Positions 26,279-34,811 of a stretch of 64,000 nt of DNA are shown here, piece by piece; position 1 is the stretch's first letter, and each line of letters begins with the position of its first letter. The notes beneath the pieces are model-generated. The model was given only the letters and a program-made list of their open reading frames with translations, had not been told where the DNA came from and did no database searches. The position numbers and the translations under genes are program-made. Origin of the DNA: an uncultured Kordia sp. (GTDB lineage: Bacteria > Bacteroidota > Bacteroidia > Flavobacteriales > Flavobacteriaceae); NCBI RefSeq assembly GCF_947496985.1, contig NZ_CANMEZ010000006.1, positions 62,001 to 126,000 on the forward strand. The letters are read 5' to 3'.

Positions 26279-26416
26279 ATGAAAAAGCAAAGTTTAAAAG
26301 TATTGAAATTAAACAAAAATGTAGTTTCTACATTTGATTTATCTAAAGTTAAAGGTGGATACTCACACAGTAATAATGTATTAGGTACACAAGAAAATTG
26401 CTGTCACCCTTTATAA
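26279..26416 (+). CDS. short double-glycine leader precursor peptide
   Basis: 45 residues. The leader is MKKQSLKVLKLNKNVVSTF, then DLSKVKGG; the core is only 18 residues (YSHSNNVLGTQENCCHPL), with a vicinal Cys pair at its end. The leader resembles that of the minus-strand peptide at 60268-60411 (STFD-SKxKGG), so the two form a subfamily. A strong terminator follows 6 bp after the stop, so it forms its own unit or ends the unit begun by the previous precursor. Confidence 0.75.
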   Translation: MKKQSLKVLKLNKNVVSTFDLSKVKGGYSHSNNVLGTQENCCHPL

Positions 26417-26422
26417 AGTAGT

Positions 26423-26448
26423 AAAGCGAGCTTCGGCTCGCTTTTTTT
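26423..26448 (+). terminator. terminator after the short precursor
   Basis: AAAGCGAGC-TTCG-GCTCGCTTT, followed by more T. It is a perfect stem with the stable TTCG loop. Confidence 0.9.
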
Positions 26449-26506
26449 AGCTCCTATTTTTTCTTCTCTATTCAATATAAGTTTAACATTTGCTGTTACT
26501 GTTAAC

Positions 26507-26521
26507 TACGGTTTTCCCGTA
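26507..26521. promoter_or_regulatory. TACGG-N5-CCGTA dyad, copy 2
   Basis: TACGG-TTTTC-CCGTA lies 30 bp upstream of the precursor at 26552 and is followed by CTATCATTTTT, a tail shared in part with copies 3 and 4. Confidence 0.5.
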
Positions 26522-26551
26522 CTATCATTTTTCTTCAAAATAGTATTTTAC

Positions 26552-26827
26552 ATGAGTAACTTTAACCTATACAAAAATGAAAAAAAGCAATTAAACGGAT
26601 TATCATTAAACAAAAAATCAATCGTAAATCTCAGTAACAAAGTAGGTGGAATGAACGAAGTACCTGCACCAACACTATATGCAGGTTGCGCAAATACAAA
26701 TGGTGCTTGCGAAAGCGGACGTTGCATTACAGGTGTACAATGTGAACTAGACAGCTTTTTATGTACAAATTTTTGTTCTCAGTTTAACTGTCCACCATTA
26801 GCTACTACGATTGCTCCTATTTGTTAG
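26552..26827 (+). CDS. Cys-rich double-glycine leader precursor peptide
   Basis: 91 residues. The N-terminus is extended (SNFNLYKNEKKQ), then the leader is LNGLSLNKKSIVNLSNKVGG with cleavage expected after Gly33. The ~58-residue core has eight Cys (AGCAN, GACES, GRCIT, VQCEL, LCTNFC, NCPP, PIC), the most in the window. Eight Cys in a secreted core suggests several cross-links. It is preceded by a TACGG dyad and followed by a terminator. Confidence 0.78.
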   Translation: MSNFNLYKNEKKQLNGLSLNKKSIVNLSNKVGGMNEVPAPTLYAGCANTNGACESGRCITGVQCELDSFLCTNFCSQFNCPPLATTIAPIC

Positions 26828-26851
26828 TTTATCAATTTTACATTTTAAATC

Positions 26852-26896
26852 AAGAGGTATTAGTCTTTATACAAATAACTAATACCTCTTTCGTTT
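26852..26896 (+). terminator. terminator after the Cys-rich precursor
   Basis: AAGAGGTATTAGT (26852-26864) pairs with ACTAATACCTCTT (26878-26890), then TCGTTTT. The rest of the gap up to 27191 shows no gene. Confidence 0.75.
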
Positions 26897-27191
26897 TCTA
26901 TAATCAACTACCTCACAAAAAAGTCTGTTAAGCATATATAAAATTCGCATGGATTAGCACATCCATTCATATGTCATGTTCACTATTCTTCAAAAGTCAA
27001 CATCTAATTACAAACAGTTGGTTTGTTGTTCGTCAACAATTATATGTCACTCGTCCCAAAGCCCTATAATCATTGGTTTTTTCAACTACATTCGTTCTGT
27101 CGTCAAACGACAATTAGTTATTTATCAGAACAGTTAAACCAAACATTTTTTATGCATGCTTGAGCATCAGAAATGTTATTAATTAAAAAAA

Positions 27192-28688
27192 ATGAAGAAA
27201 ACACTACTTACATTAAGTCAATTATTTTTGACAATCGGGCTTTTTGCTCAAGTACAATTAGGAAGCAATTTAGTTGGAGAAAACACAGGAGATCAATCTG
27301 GGCGATCTACAGCAATTAGTAATGACGGAAGTTTTGTCGTTGTAGGTGCTACTACTGCAGTTAGTGATATTAATGGAGGAATATTTATACGAGGCGGACA
27401 TGTACGTGTTTATGGATACAATGGCGTTCATTGGACAGGTGGAGATGACTTTGACGCTACAGATGGAAACGATAGCTTCGGAAGCGCTGTCACCATGAAT
27501 GGCGAAGGTACTATTATTGTGTGCGGAGCACCTACAGGAGGTACTAGCAACGTTGGATATTTACATGCCTATGTAGAAACAGGATCAGGATACATACGCT
27601 ATGACGGAAATGATCTTGTGGGCGATGTTGGAAAATCTGGTTTTGGAAGAGCGCTAGCAATGACTGATGATGGTACACGATTAATTGTTGGTGGAGATAA
27701 CTATGTAAAAGTATTGGAAAAACTAAGTTTTGGATCACCGTGGACACAAGTTGGGCAAACGCTTGAAGGAGAATCTAGCAGTGATAATTTTGGTCATGAT
27801 GTGGCTATTAGCATTAGCGGAACCCGGATTATTGTTGGTAATCCTGCAAGTGATATCGGTGGTACCGATGCGGGTTATGCACGAGTATACGATCTTGTAG
27901 GAAACACATGGACGCAACTTGGCAATGACATTACTGATGTTACGGGAGATAATGCTGGTGCAGGAGTTGATATTGCTTCTAACGGAAGTCGTATAGCGGT
28001 TAGTTTCCCAGGAGATGACAATACAAACGGAATAAATGCAGGTTCTGTACGCACCTATTCCTTAAATGGCGGCGTTTGGACACAAGTTGGAAACTCTATT
28101 TTAGGAAATGGCAATAACGACGCACTTGGAAGCGCTGGAAACCAAGGTGCTATTGATTTAAGACAATCCGGAACTTTCATTGCAGTAGGCTCACGAAGTG
28201 GTATTACAAATCTTAATGGCTATGTAGAAGTATATCAAATACCAATAGGCGGCAATATTTGGTCAAAAATAGGAACAACTATCGTTGGTAGTAATACAAG
28301 TGATCATCTTGGGTTTTCGGTAGCTATGAATGATGATGATTTTTTTGGAACTCGTGTTGCTATGGGTGCGCCTCAAGCAGATGATAATGGGAACCTTAGT
28401 GGACACACACAAGTATATGAATATAGCGGTGTAGTTTTGAGTACAAACGAGGTTTCTAACTCTATAAACTCTGTAAATGTCTACCCAAACCCAACAAAAG
28501 ATATTATATACATTACGGGCACGCAACCAAAAGAAATCACCGTATATGATGCACAAGGACGTTTCATTAAAACATATGCTCAGCCTACCAATCATATTTC
28601 GGTTAGCAACATGAGCAAAGGCATGTATTTTTTACAAATTACAGATCAGAATAATGCCATAAGTAATCAAAAAATCATCGTACAATAG
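27192..28688 (+). CDS. secreted beta-propeller-like protein with T9SS sorting domain
   Basis: 498 residues. Signal peptide ~1-19 (ends LFAQ). Residues ~22-405 hold about seven repeats with GxxDxxGxSVA-like strands and VYxxxGxxWTQxGxxI units (for example ARVYDLVGNTWTQLGND), suggesting an FG-GAP/integrin-like propeller. The C-terminal ~75 residues are a type A sorting domain of the type IX secretion system: VNVYPNPTKDIIYI, then MSKGMYFLQI and a basic end. It should be exported through T9SS and surface-attached or released. It lies between plus- and minus-strand precursor genes; no direct link is shown. Confidence 0.88.
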   Translation: MKKTLLTLSQLFLTIGLFAQVQLGSNLVGENTGDQSGRSTAISNDGSFVVVGATTAVSDINGGIFIRGGHVRVYGYNGVHWTGGDDFDATDGNDSFGSAVTMNGEGTIIVCGAPTGGTSNVGYLHAYVETGSGYIRYDGNDLVGDVGKSGFGRALAMTDDGTRLIVGGDNYVKVLEKLSFGSPWTQVGQTLEGESSSDNFGHDVAISISGTRIIVGNPASDIGGTDAGYARVYDLVGNTWTQLGNDITDVTGDNAGAGVDIASNGSRIAVSFPGDDNTNGINAGSVRTYSLNGGVWTQVGNSILGNGNNDALGSAGNQGAIDLRQSGTFIAVGSRSGITNLNGYVEVYQIPIGGNIWSKIGTTIVGSNTSDHLGFSVAMNDDDFFGTRVAMGAPQADDNGNLSGHTQVYEYSGVVLSTNEVSNSINSVNVYPNPTKDIIYITGTQPKEITVYDAQGRFIKTYAQPTNHISVSNMSKGMYFLQITDQNNAISNQKIIVQ

Positions 28689-28724
28689 TATGTAGTGTAC
28701 TATTTTATTTTTTGTTTCAAGCAG

Positions 28725-28756
28725 AAACCATACTACGCTGTAGTGTGGTTTTTTTG
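28725..28756 (+). terminator. terminator after the T9SS protein gene
   Basis: AAACCATACTAC-GCT-GTAGTGTGGTTT (one wobble), then a T run. Confidence 0.8.
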
Positions 28757-28965
28757 TTGCGAGATTGTTAGTCTGTTGGATTTTTGGTATCGCTTCACTC
28801 TTGGTAGCTGGTTAAGCTAGTATTGATACTAAATCAAATTAACATAGGAAACAAAAACATACACAGAAACACTATTACAAAGAAATATAACGAAGTAAGT
28901 TCTGATTTTAAAGCAACAGACTGCCACGTAGCTACAAGCCTTACAGTGACGTTTATATGTTCAAG

Positions 28966-28996
28966 AAAAAAAAGTGATCCGAAGATCACTTTTTAA
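28966..28996 (-). terminator. bidirectional terminator, serves the minus-strand precursor at 29002
   Basis: AAAAAGTGATC-CGAA-GATCACTTTTT with a perfect stem. Between 28757 and 28965 I see no gene. Confidence 0.82.
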
Positions 28997-29001
28997 ACAT
29001 G

Positions 29002-29286
29002 TTAAACTGCTGCTTGATGTTTTGGATTTCGTGTATCATACTCTACAGGGCATTCCATACAATTTGAAAATCGATTTGAAATACATTCGCATGCGGTATA
29101 CAATTCACTATACCATGCACATCCTGGCTCTGCTCCTTGTGTTTGTGCTGGATAAATAGTAATTGTTTCTACTCCCGTGCCTTGGTGTGCAGCATTGCCC
29201 GCATGATCATAAGCACTTCCTCCATAAAGTTTAGAAATAGACTTCTTTTTAAGTTGTAATTTTTTGAGGTTTCTTTTTTTCATCAT
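29002..29286 (-). CDS. double-glycine leader precursor peptide
   Basis: 94 residues, or 93 from the second of two adjacent ATG codons. The leader is MKKRNLKKLQLKKKSISKL, directly followed by YGG, so it is shorter than the others by about six residues. The core (~70 residues) contains five Cys (GCAWY, TACEC, NCMEC) and His-rich ends. A promoter-like element with an embedded dyad lies 56-85 bp upstream, and a terminator follows the stop by 6 bp, so it is a single-gene unit. Confidence 0.75.
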   Translation of the reverse strand: MMKKRNLKKLQLKKKSISKLYGGSAYDHAGNAAHQGTGVETITIYPAQTQGAEPGCAWYSELYTACECISNRFSNCMECPVEYDTRNPKHQAAV

Positions 29287-29341
29287 AATTTAATTTAAGA
29301 TTAATGATGTAAAGCAACTCATTTTTATGCAGCAGTAAAAA

Positions 29342-29371
29342 CAAAGGTATTGATGCATTATAAATGATCAA
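29342..29371 (-). promoter_or_regulatory. Bacteroidota-type promoter with embedded dyad
   Basis: On the minus strand TTG (29371-29369), exactly 19 bp, then TACCTTTG (29349-29342), matching TTG-N19-TAnnTTTG. The spacer forms the dyad TTGATcATTTATAATgcATCAA. The same arrangement recurs at 29775-29804. Confidence 0.65.
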
Positions 29372-29399
29372 TTTTCTTTATATCACAAACACATTATTA

Positions 29400-29711
29400 C
29401 TACCCTATTCCTTGATGTATGCTACCATAACCTCCATTTGCCTGACATCCTTCATGTTCCGATGGTGGTTTTACTTTTGTAGTACCTGCATTGGTTTGGC
29501 AATTATCAATTCTCATTGAAGGACATTCTGGTGATCCTGAATGATCTACTACGGAGCAAGTAGGACCTTCTATTGAGGCGTCATTAATTTCTATATATGT
29601 TTGTCCGTCCGTATTAGACGGGAACATTCCTCCAATTTTTCTGTGAAGCAAGGTCAAATTAGAAACACTATACTTATGTAATTTTAGGCTTTTTAATCTC
29701 TTTCTTTTCAT
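29400..29711 (-). CDS. double-glycine leader precursor peptide
   Basis: 103 residues. The leader is MKRKRLKSLKLHKYSVSNL, then TLLHRKIGG with cleavage expected after Gly28. The ~75-residue core is Gly/Ser/Asp-rich with four Cys (PTCSV, PECPS, NCQT, GCQAN) and ends GGYGSIHQGIG. It has its own promoter-like element of the same design as the preceding minus-strand precursor. The end of the TPR-AraC regulator gene lies 98 bp upstream. Confidence 0.75.
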   Translation of the reverse strand: MKRKRLKSLKLHKYSVSNLTLLHRKIGGMFPSNTDGQTYIEINDASIEGPTCSVVDHSGSPECPSMRIDNCQTNAGTTKVKPPSEHEGCQANGGYGSIHQGIG

Positions 29712-29774
29712 CTAAATATCTATTTAATTGGTTCTGTTATAGGAAAGCAAAGAAATATTCAAACAATATAAAAA

Positions 29775-29804
29775 TTATAGTATTGACGCTTTATAAATCG
29801 TCAA
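29775..29804 (-). promoter_or_regulatory. second promoter-like element with the same embedded dyad
   Basis: Minus strand: TTG, then 19 bp, then TACTATAA. The dyad TTGACG-N10-CGTCAA spans 29783-29804. Its spacer ATTTATAAAG resembles ATTTATAATG in the copy at 29342-29371, and its position before the start codon is similar (64-93 bp against 56-85 bp). Confidence 0.55.
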
Positions 29805-29808
29805 CAAA

Positions 29809-31470
29809 TCACCCTTTTTCTTTAAGGTTTCGTATATACTGCGAAGGGTAAATTCCGGTATATGCTTTAAAAGCTCTCGAAAAAGTTTCTTGTCTTTTAA
29901 AACCAAACTCGTCGGCTATTGCCATAATTGTATACGATTGTAATGTTTTATTATTTTTAAGTTTTACCAAAGCAGTTTCTATTCGTAACTCGGTTATATA
30001 GGCTGTAAACGATTTCCCCTTATGTGTATTAATTACTTTAGACAAATACGCCGTATTTGATTCAAACTCTTCTGCCATAGCTCCCAAACTGCATTCTTGC
30101 GATAAATACGCTTCGTTCTTTTCAAACTTTGTCAATCTTTTTAAAATGGCATGCACCTTCTCGTCTGATACTGTGTCTTTTTGGGTCACTATTTTTTCCT
30201 TCTTATCATTTTCTAGCGTTGACACTCTTTGCAATAATGTGTCAAATTTCTTTCGGATGCGTTTGTTTCTAATTTTTAAATACAAAACACTACTTATCAA
30301 TAAAATTAGCAATGTTACCGAAGCCATAACAAATCCTTTTTTACTTTTCGTTTCTTGCGTTAGTTGTTCCTCTAACAAATTATTTTCTGTTTTTAACGGA
30401 ACTATATCTATCAATGTGTGGGTTTCATTATTTATTTTTAAATCTTCTGCACTTTGTTTCTTTTCAAGCACTCTATACTGTTGAATATGATACAATTCTT
30501 TTTCAGAGTTTCCTGTTTCATGATACGCAAGCATTAAAAACTCATGCAATTCTTTTTCATTCGTACTAACATCATCAGAAGCTTTCATAATGGCATAGGC
30601 TTTTCCTAAATATTCAATGCATTCTTCATTAGACTTTAGCTTATATGCATTCTTTCCAAGATAAAACAAAGACGTAAGGTATAAGTCTTCCTTTTTGCCT
30701 TTTGCATACAACTCTACAAGTTTGCTAAGTTTCACTGATTGCTTGTATGCTCCTTCTTGATACTTAATAATAGCTTTGTTCATTACTAAAGGATAATATG
30801 CACTGGCATTTTTTTTATTAGTCATTTTAAGCCCAGCTTCATTATATAATGCTGCTTCCTTTGTATTCTGTAACCATAGATAAGTATCGGACATATGCAT
30901 TAATACAAGAAGCCTGTAATATTCAACATTTACTGGGTCATTCAAAGTACTCAATAGTTTCAATACATCCTTATACAGTATAATAGCCTCTTCAAAATCT
31001 TTATGTCGCTTTTTTATATTAGCAATATTGGTAAGTGTCGCAACTTCATAGATAGGATTTTTTAATTCGTTTACATACGCTCTCGCTTTTGCATGTGCTA
31101 TTAACGCTTTAGAATCTTCTCCCAATTCTGAAAGAATAATGCCTTTTAAAGACAAACCTTTATACTCAAGTAAGGTGTCATTTAAAGATATTGCTTGTAC
31201 TATGGCAGACTCTATATGAGCTAAAGCTACTTTGTTCTGTTCCAATTCAAGCTTACAATTAGCTATACAATATGCTACTTTTGCCAATTGCTTTGGATTT
31301 CCGCTTACTACTGCTAAGCTTTTTGCTTGCAATATATATTCCAATGCCTTGGAAGCGTCTTCGTTTACGGTTTTATAATAGGATTGTACCAATTTATCAA
31401 ACGAAACATCTTCCTGTGCATTAGCAACACTCAGGAAAGCAATGAATAGTAATAGTACTAGTTGTTTCAT
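29809..31470 (-). CDS. TPR - membrane helix - AraC-type transcriptional regulator
   Basis: 553 residues. Signal peptide ~1-18 (ends SVANAQ), TPR repeats ~25-330 (for example ALAHIESAIVQAISL), coiled linker, one membrane helix ~378-396 (VTLLILLISSVLYL), then a cytoplasmic AraC-type double HTH (~440-550) with IMAIADEFGFKRQETFSRAF and the signature AYTGIYPSQY. The layout places TPR sensors in the periplasm and DNA binding in the cytoplasm, in one chain, as in other Bacteroidota one-component regulators. It is directly upstream of two precursor genes on the same strand that share a dyad, so it is a candidate regulator of them (inference). Confidence 0.87.
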   Translation of the reverse strand: MKQLVLLLFIAFLSVANAQEDVSFDKLVQSYYKTVNEDASKALEYILQAKSLAVVSGNPKQLAKVAYCIANCKLELEQNKVALAHIESAIVQAISLNDTLLEYKGLSLKGIILSELGEDSKALIAHAKARAYVNELKNPIYEVATLTNIANIKKRHKDFEEAIILYKDVLKLLSTLNDPVNVEYYRLLVLMHMSDTYLWLQNTKEAALYNEAGLKMTNKKNASAYYPLVMNKAIIKYQEGAYKQSVKLSKLVELYAKGKKEDLYLTSLFYLGKNAYKLKSNEECIEYLGKAYAIMKASDDVSTNEKELHEFLMLAYHETGNSEKELYHIQQYRVLEKKQSAEDLKINNETHTLIDIVPLKTENNLLEEQLTQETKSKKGFVMASVTLLILLISSVLYLKIRNKRIRKKFDTLLQRVSTLENDKKEKIVTQKDTVSDEKVHAILKRLTKFEKNEAYLSQECSLGAMAEEFESNTAYLSKVINTHKGKSFTAYITELRIETALVKLKNNKTLQSYTIMAIADEFGFKRQETFSRAFKAYTGIYPSQYIRNLKEKG

Positions 31471-31679
31471 GGACAGACTCTTTTTATAAACGAATTGACA
31501 AAAAAGTTACGATAAATATTTTAATGAAGATTAATAGCTTCGCTCCTATTTCCTGTTATTCGGTTGTGCATACTTTTAGTTAAAAAAAACAGAACTCCGT
31601 ATACTTACCTACTATTTTTATGAATTCGTTTGGCTATCTTACAAGCAAAATCACAAACTAAACTCTATCATTTCCTAGT

Positions 31680-31865
31680 ATGCGTATTAAAAAAACGATT
31701 ATCATCACAAAACATGCATCATACTTACAACATACTAGCGAAGGTATACAAGAATATAATTTTGAAGTATATAAAACTGATGCATTTACACAAGTAACGA
31801 TACTCCAAAAAGGTAATTTACCACATAAAACTGTTTCTACTCTATACCATACATATACAATATGA
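31680..31865 (+). CDS. small ORF coupled to a lipoprotein gene
   Basis: 61 residues (RIKKTIIITKHASYLQHTS...), no domain recognised. Its stop overlaps the next start in ATGA (31862-31865), the classical coupling of real gene pairs. The composition is plausible for a small beta-strand protein. There is no signal peptide. It may be a true small gene or a chance frame. Confidence 0.4.
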   Translation: MRIKKTIIITKHASYLQHTSEGIQEYNFEVYKTDAFTQVTILQKGNLPHKTVSTLYHTYTI

Positions 31866-33043
31866 AAAAAATTTGCTTACTATTCATCATCTTACTTTCA
31901 TGCAAAACGGATACGAAAAAAACTGAGGAAGTACACAAGCCCGAGCATATAAAAGAAGAAAGCAGAAAATTATATATAGACTATGAAGTGGATGCATTTT
32001 CGCATCTCCAGAAGGAAAATGATTTAATCATAAGAAACCTGGAAGAGATCATTGATTCGCGTGACTACAAGAAATTTTGGGACGCCAATGACACCAATTA
32101 TTTTAAACTTCCGTATGTAGAATTATATAGTTTCATAAACCGCGGATATCCTACATACCAACCAACTGTAATAGCATTACAGAAAAAGAACAACGAAAAA
32201 TATTTACTAAAAATAGCTATGATGGGCGCGCCTGAAGGTTTCAGTTCTTTAGATGCTATTTATAATTTGCATGTTATAAAAAACGATCAAGGAGATTTAG
32301 TATTCAAAAATACTTTTAATGATAACATAGCTACTTGGCAGCAGAAACAATACGAAAACATAACCTATTACTTTGATAAAAATAGGCATGTAAATGTAAC
32401 CAACATAAAAAAGCAACACGAATTCGAAAACTGGCTCGTCGACTTTTTTGATGTAGAAAAAGTGAACTACAAATTTATTGTCTGTAACAACCAGCATCAA
32501 TTATATAAACTTATTGGATACGATTATATCGATTCTATGTTTTTCAATGAGCAAAATGGAGGTGTCTGCTATGCAAAAGACAAACTATTACTTTCTGCCA
32601 ACAACACAGCATACAACGAGCACGAGTTGACTCATCTATACATTTATAATAAATTTCCATACATACACGATATCATAGAAGAGGGTTTTGCTACATACTT
32701 TGGAGGATCACTTGAATTAGATTATAAAGAACACTTCAAAATTTTAAATGACTATGTCCTCAAAAATGATATCAACCTCATAGATTATCTTTTTGATGAA
32801 TACAAACGACATACTATTATAGATTTTACATCTTCCGTTAAATATTCGGGCGGCGCATTACTATGTAGTCTTATATATGAAAAACAAGGCAAAGAAGGTT
32901 TGTTCAAACTAATGGATAGTGGAAAATCCGATGAAGAATTAAAACATACGCTTAGAGAGCTCTTTGAAATGACAATGGAGGAACTAAACACACATCTCAA
33001 AACAGAATTGAATGCTATTGTTGCTAATCAGAAGAGTAATTAA
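31862..33043 (+). CDS. lipoprotein with zinc-metalloprotease (HExxH) motif
   Basis: 393 residues. Signal with lipobox LLSC (lipid at Cys14). The C-terminal half carries NEHELTHLYIYN (His254, Glu255, His258) followed by DIIEEGFATYFGG (Glu273/Glu274). This is the HExxH...E arrangement of gluzincin-type peptidases, with a GGALLCSLIYEKQGKEGLFKL helix region after it that is also seen in small M1/M61-like 'minigluzincins'. The N-terminal ~200 residues have no recognised domain. It should be anchored at the outer membrane or cell surface. The substrate is unknown. Confidence 0.72.
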   Translation: MKKICLLFIILLSCKTDTKKTEEVHKPEHIKEESRKLYIDYEVDAFSHLQKENDLIIRNLEEIIDSRDYKKFWDANDTNYFKLPYVELYSFINRGYPTYQPTVIALQKKNNEKYLLKIAMMGAPEGFSSLDAIYNLHVIKNDQGDLVFKNTFNDNIATWQQKQYENITYYFDKNRHVNVTNIKKQHEFENWLVDFFDVEKVNYKFIVCNNQHQLYKLIGYDYIDSMFFNEQNGGVCYAKDKLLLSANNTAYNEHELTHLYIYNKFPYIHDIIEEGFATYFGGSLELDYKEHFKILNDYVLKNDINLIDYLFDEYKRHTIIDFTSSVKYSGGALLCSLIYEKQGKEGLFKLMDSGKSDEELKHTLRELFEMTMEELNTHLKTELNAIVANQKSN

Positions 33044-33047
33044 CTGG

Positions 33048-33135
33048 GCTTCGAGAACCTCAGCCCACGTAACTAGAACCTCAGCCCAAGAAAAACCTCA
33101 GCCCACCTAACGAGAACCTCAGCCAGCACAACACT
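33048..33135 (+). repeat. four short AACCTCAGCC repeats
   Basis: The string (A)ACCTCAGCC recurs four times within 88 bp, at irregular spacing with GAGAACCTCAGCC context. It belongs to the same word family as the units near 38311-38685 and the CGAGTACCTCAGTCC at 46868. It probably marks a dispersed intergenic repeat family. Confidence 0.6.
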
Positions 33136-33266
33136 AATACCTAATTCCTTGTTTCTGGTAATGAGTAAAATTAATTTAAAATTCAACACTCAACATTTAA
33201 AATTAAATACTAAATACTAACATCTCAATACTACTTTCTCAATACTAAATTTCCTATATTTGAATT

Positions 33267-33887
33267 ATGAACGTACGACTGACAGCAGATCAAAAAATAC
33301 AAGTCCTCAATGCGCATGATGTTTACAGCGTAATGCAACAAATATTACTTCGTCAGAACAAAATTCGTAGAGCGCAGGAACACTTTTGGGTAGTAGGACT
33401 CTCCACTGACAATACCATACTGTTTATAGAGCTCATTGCTATAGGTGCGCAAAACCGCGTCAATGTAAATCCACCCGATGTTTTCCGTATGGGAATCTAC
33501 AAACTTGCCGTAAAAATGATAATGGTACACAACCACCCAAGCGGTAATTTACGAATATCTAATGGTGATAAGGACTTTGCTGACCGATTGCTAAAGGTTG
33601 GGAAACTCATTAATATTGACGTTGTAGACAATATGATTATTACCGAAAGTGGCTTTACCAGCTTTGAAGACAAAGGCATTATGGAGCAACTCCGCAAAAA
33701 CGGACTGTACAAAGTAGTAGACCGTGAAAGTGAAGCCATGAAAGCACTTGAATTAGAGTTTGAAAAGAAACGAGCAGACAAAGCTGGACGTATGGATATT
33801 GCTCGTAAGATGAAAGCTGATGGTGTTGATATGGATACTATTAAAAAGTATACTGGTTTGTATGTTCGGGATATTAAGAAGGCTTGA
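33267..33887 (+). CDS. RadC-like JAB/MPN-domain protein
   Basis: 206 residues. The JAMM metal motif is complete: an upstream acidic strand, then MVHNHPSGNLRISNGDKDF. This is the C-terminal (RadC) domain without the N-terminal helix-hairpin-helix of true RadC. The tail (ARKMKADGVDMDTIKKYTGL) is a small resolvase-like helical motif frequent on mobile-element variants. A TATATTTG box lies at 33255-33262, only a few bases before the ATG, suggesting a very short leader. Such proteins are common in accessory regions; despite the name, a repair role is unproven. Confidence 0.85.
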   Translation: MNVRLTADQKIQVLNAHDVYSVMQQILLRQNKIRRAQEHFWVVGLSTDNTILFIELIAIGAQNRVNVNPPDVFRMGIYKLAVKMIMVHNHPSGNLRISNGDKDFADRLLKVGKLINIDVVDNMIITESGFTSFEDKGIMEQLRKNGLYKVVDRESEAMKALELEFEKKRADKAGRMDIARKMKADGVDMDTIKKYTGLYVRDIKKA

Positions 33888-33908
33888 TTTAAAACTTACT
33901 TGAATATA

Positions 33909-34808
33909 TTATACATATACAATTTTTTCAATAGTTTTTCCTTTTTTTAATTTAAATCTTAGTGGATTCCAATCTTCAATATCAGGTTGATATATATTGT
34001 CGCTAAAAAATAAAATTTCTTTACCATCCCTTACTTCATAGGCTGTATGTTTAAATGAAAATTCTTTTTTTGAGCAATCTGAATATAGCTCTTGTATTTC
34101 AGGTACATTATCATAAGATACTATCCATTTTATATTTTCTATAGCTTTTATCTTGTCACTTACTTTTTTATGATTTTTAGCTTCGTAATGATTAAGATAT
34201 AGAGTACTAGCCTTTAAGTAATATGGTGGATCAAAATAAAAAATTACATTCTCGTTTTGTGCTTCGTTTTCAATTTTATCGATTAGCTTAATTGCATCTT
34301 TCTTATAAAGTCTTATATTATTTTTATATTTAGCTATATTTTTTATTCTGAATACCAAATCCTTTTTATTAAATCTACAATCCATTAAATAATTACCATT
34401 CTGAGCTATCCCACCCATTACGCCAGCATTAATAATTCCTGATCGATTTGTTCTATTAAGATAAAATGTAGAAAAACCTAATTCCAATAAATTAGCTGTT
34501 TTCTTTTTTGATTGAATAGCTTTCTGCTTTTTCCACTCAGTAATTGATAATTCAGCATTTTCAACTAATTCACAAAATTTCTTTGTATTATTAAGAATAG
34601 AGTGCCAAAAAGCATAAATTGACCTATCTCTATCATTTATTGTAACTCTCTCTACAAATCCTTCAATCAAAAGAAATAGGGCTACTGATGCACCTCCAGA
34701 ATATGGTTCTACATAATGCCCATTTATGTTATTATCTATACAGATTTTAGCTATAAATGCGGATAGTTTATTTTTTCCTCCGGGATATCTTAATGGTGAA
34801 TAGAACAT
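33909..34808 (-). CDS. DNA adenine methyltransferase (Dam/D12 class)
   Basis: 299 residues. The SAM-binding start LRYPGGKNKLSAFI and YVEPYSGGASVAL are typical of D12-class N6-adenine methyltransferases, and the catalytic motif is FYFDPPYYLKAS. The central target-recognition region contains NRTNRSGIINAGVMGG. It begins 3 bp after the ATPase/TOPRIM gene and closes the three-gene minus-strand cassette, so it is more likely to mark self DNA for that system than to act as housekeeping Dam. The recognition site is unknown (GATC is possible). Confidence 0.88.
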   Translation of the reverse strand: MFYSPLRYPGGKNKLSAFIAKICIDNNINGHYVEPYSGGASVALFLLIEGFVERVTINDRDRSIYAFWHSILNNTKKFCELVENAELSITEWKKQKAIQSKKKTANLLELGFSTFYLNRTNRSGIINAGVMGGIAQNGNYLMDCRFNKKDLVFRIKNIAKYKNNIRLYKKDAIKLIDKIENEAQNENVIFYFDPPYYLKASTLYLNHYEAKNHKKVSDKIKAIENIKWIVSYDNVPEIQELYSDCSKKEFSFKHTAYEVRDGKEILFFSDNIYQPDIEDWNPLRFKLKKGKTIEKIVYV

Positions 34809-34811
34809 TTT

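Noticed and set aside
25912-29711. Complete lanthipeptide biosynthetic cluster
   Set aside because: Only precursors and a regulator are present; there is no dehydratase, cyclase, protease-transporter or radical SAM gene here or elsewhere in the window.
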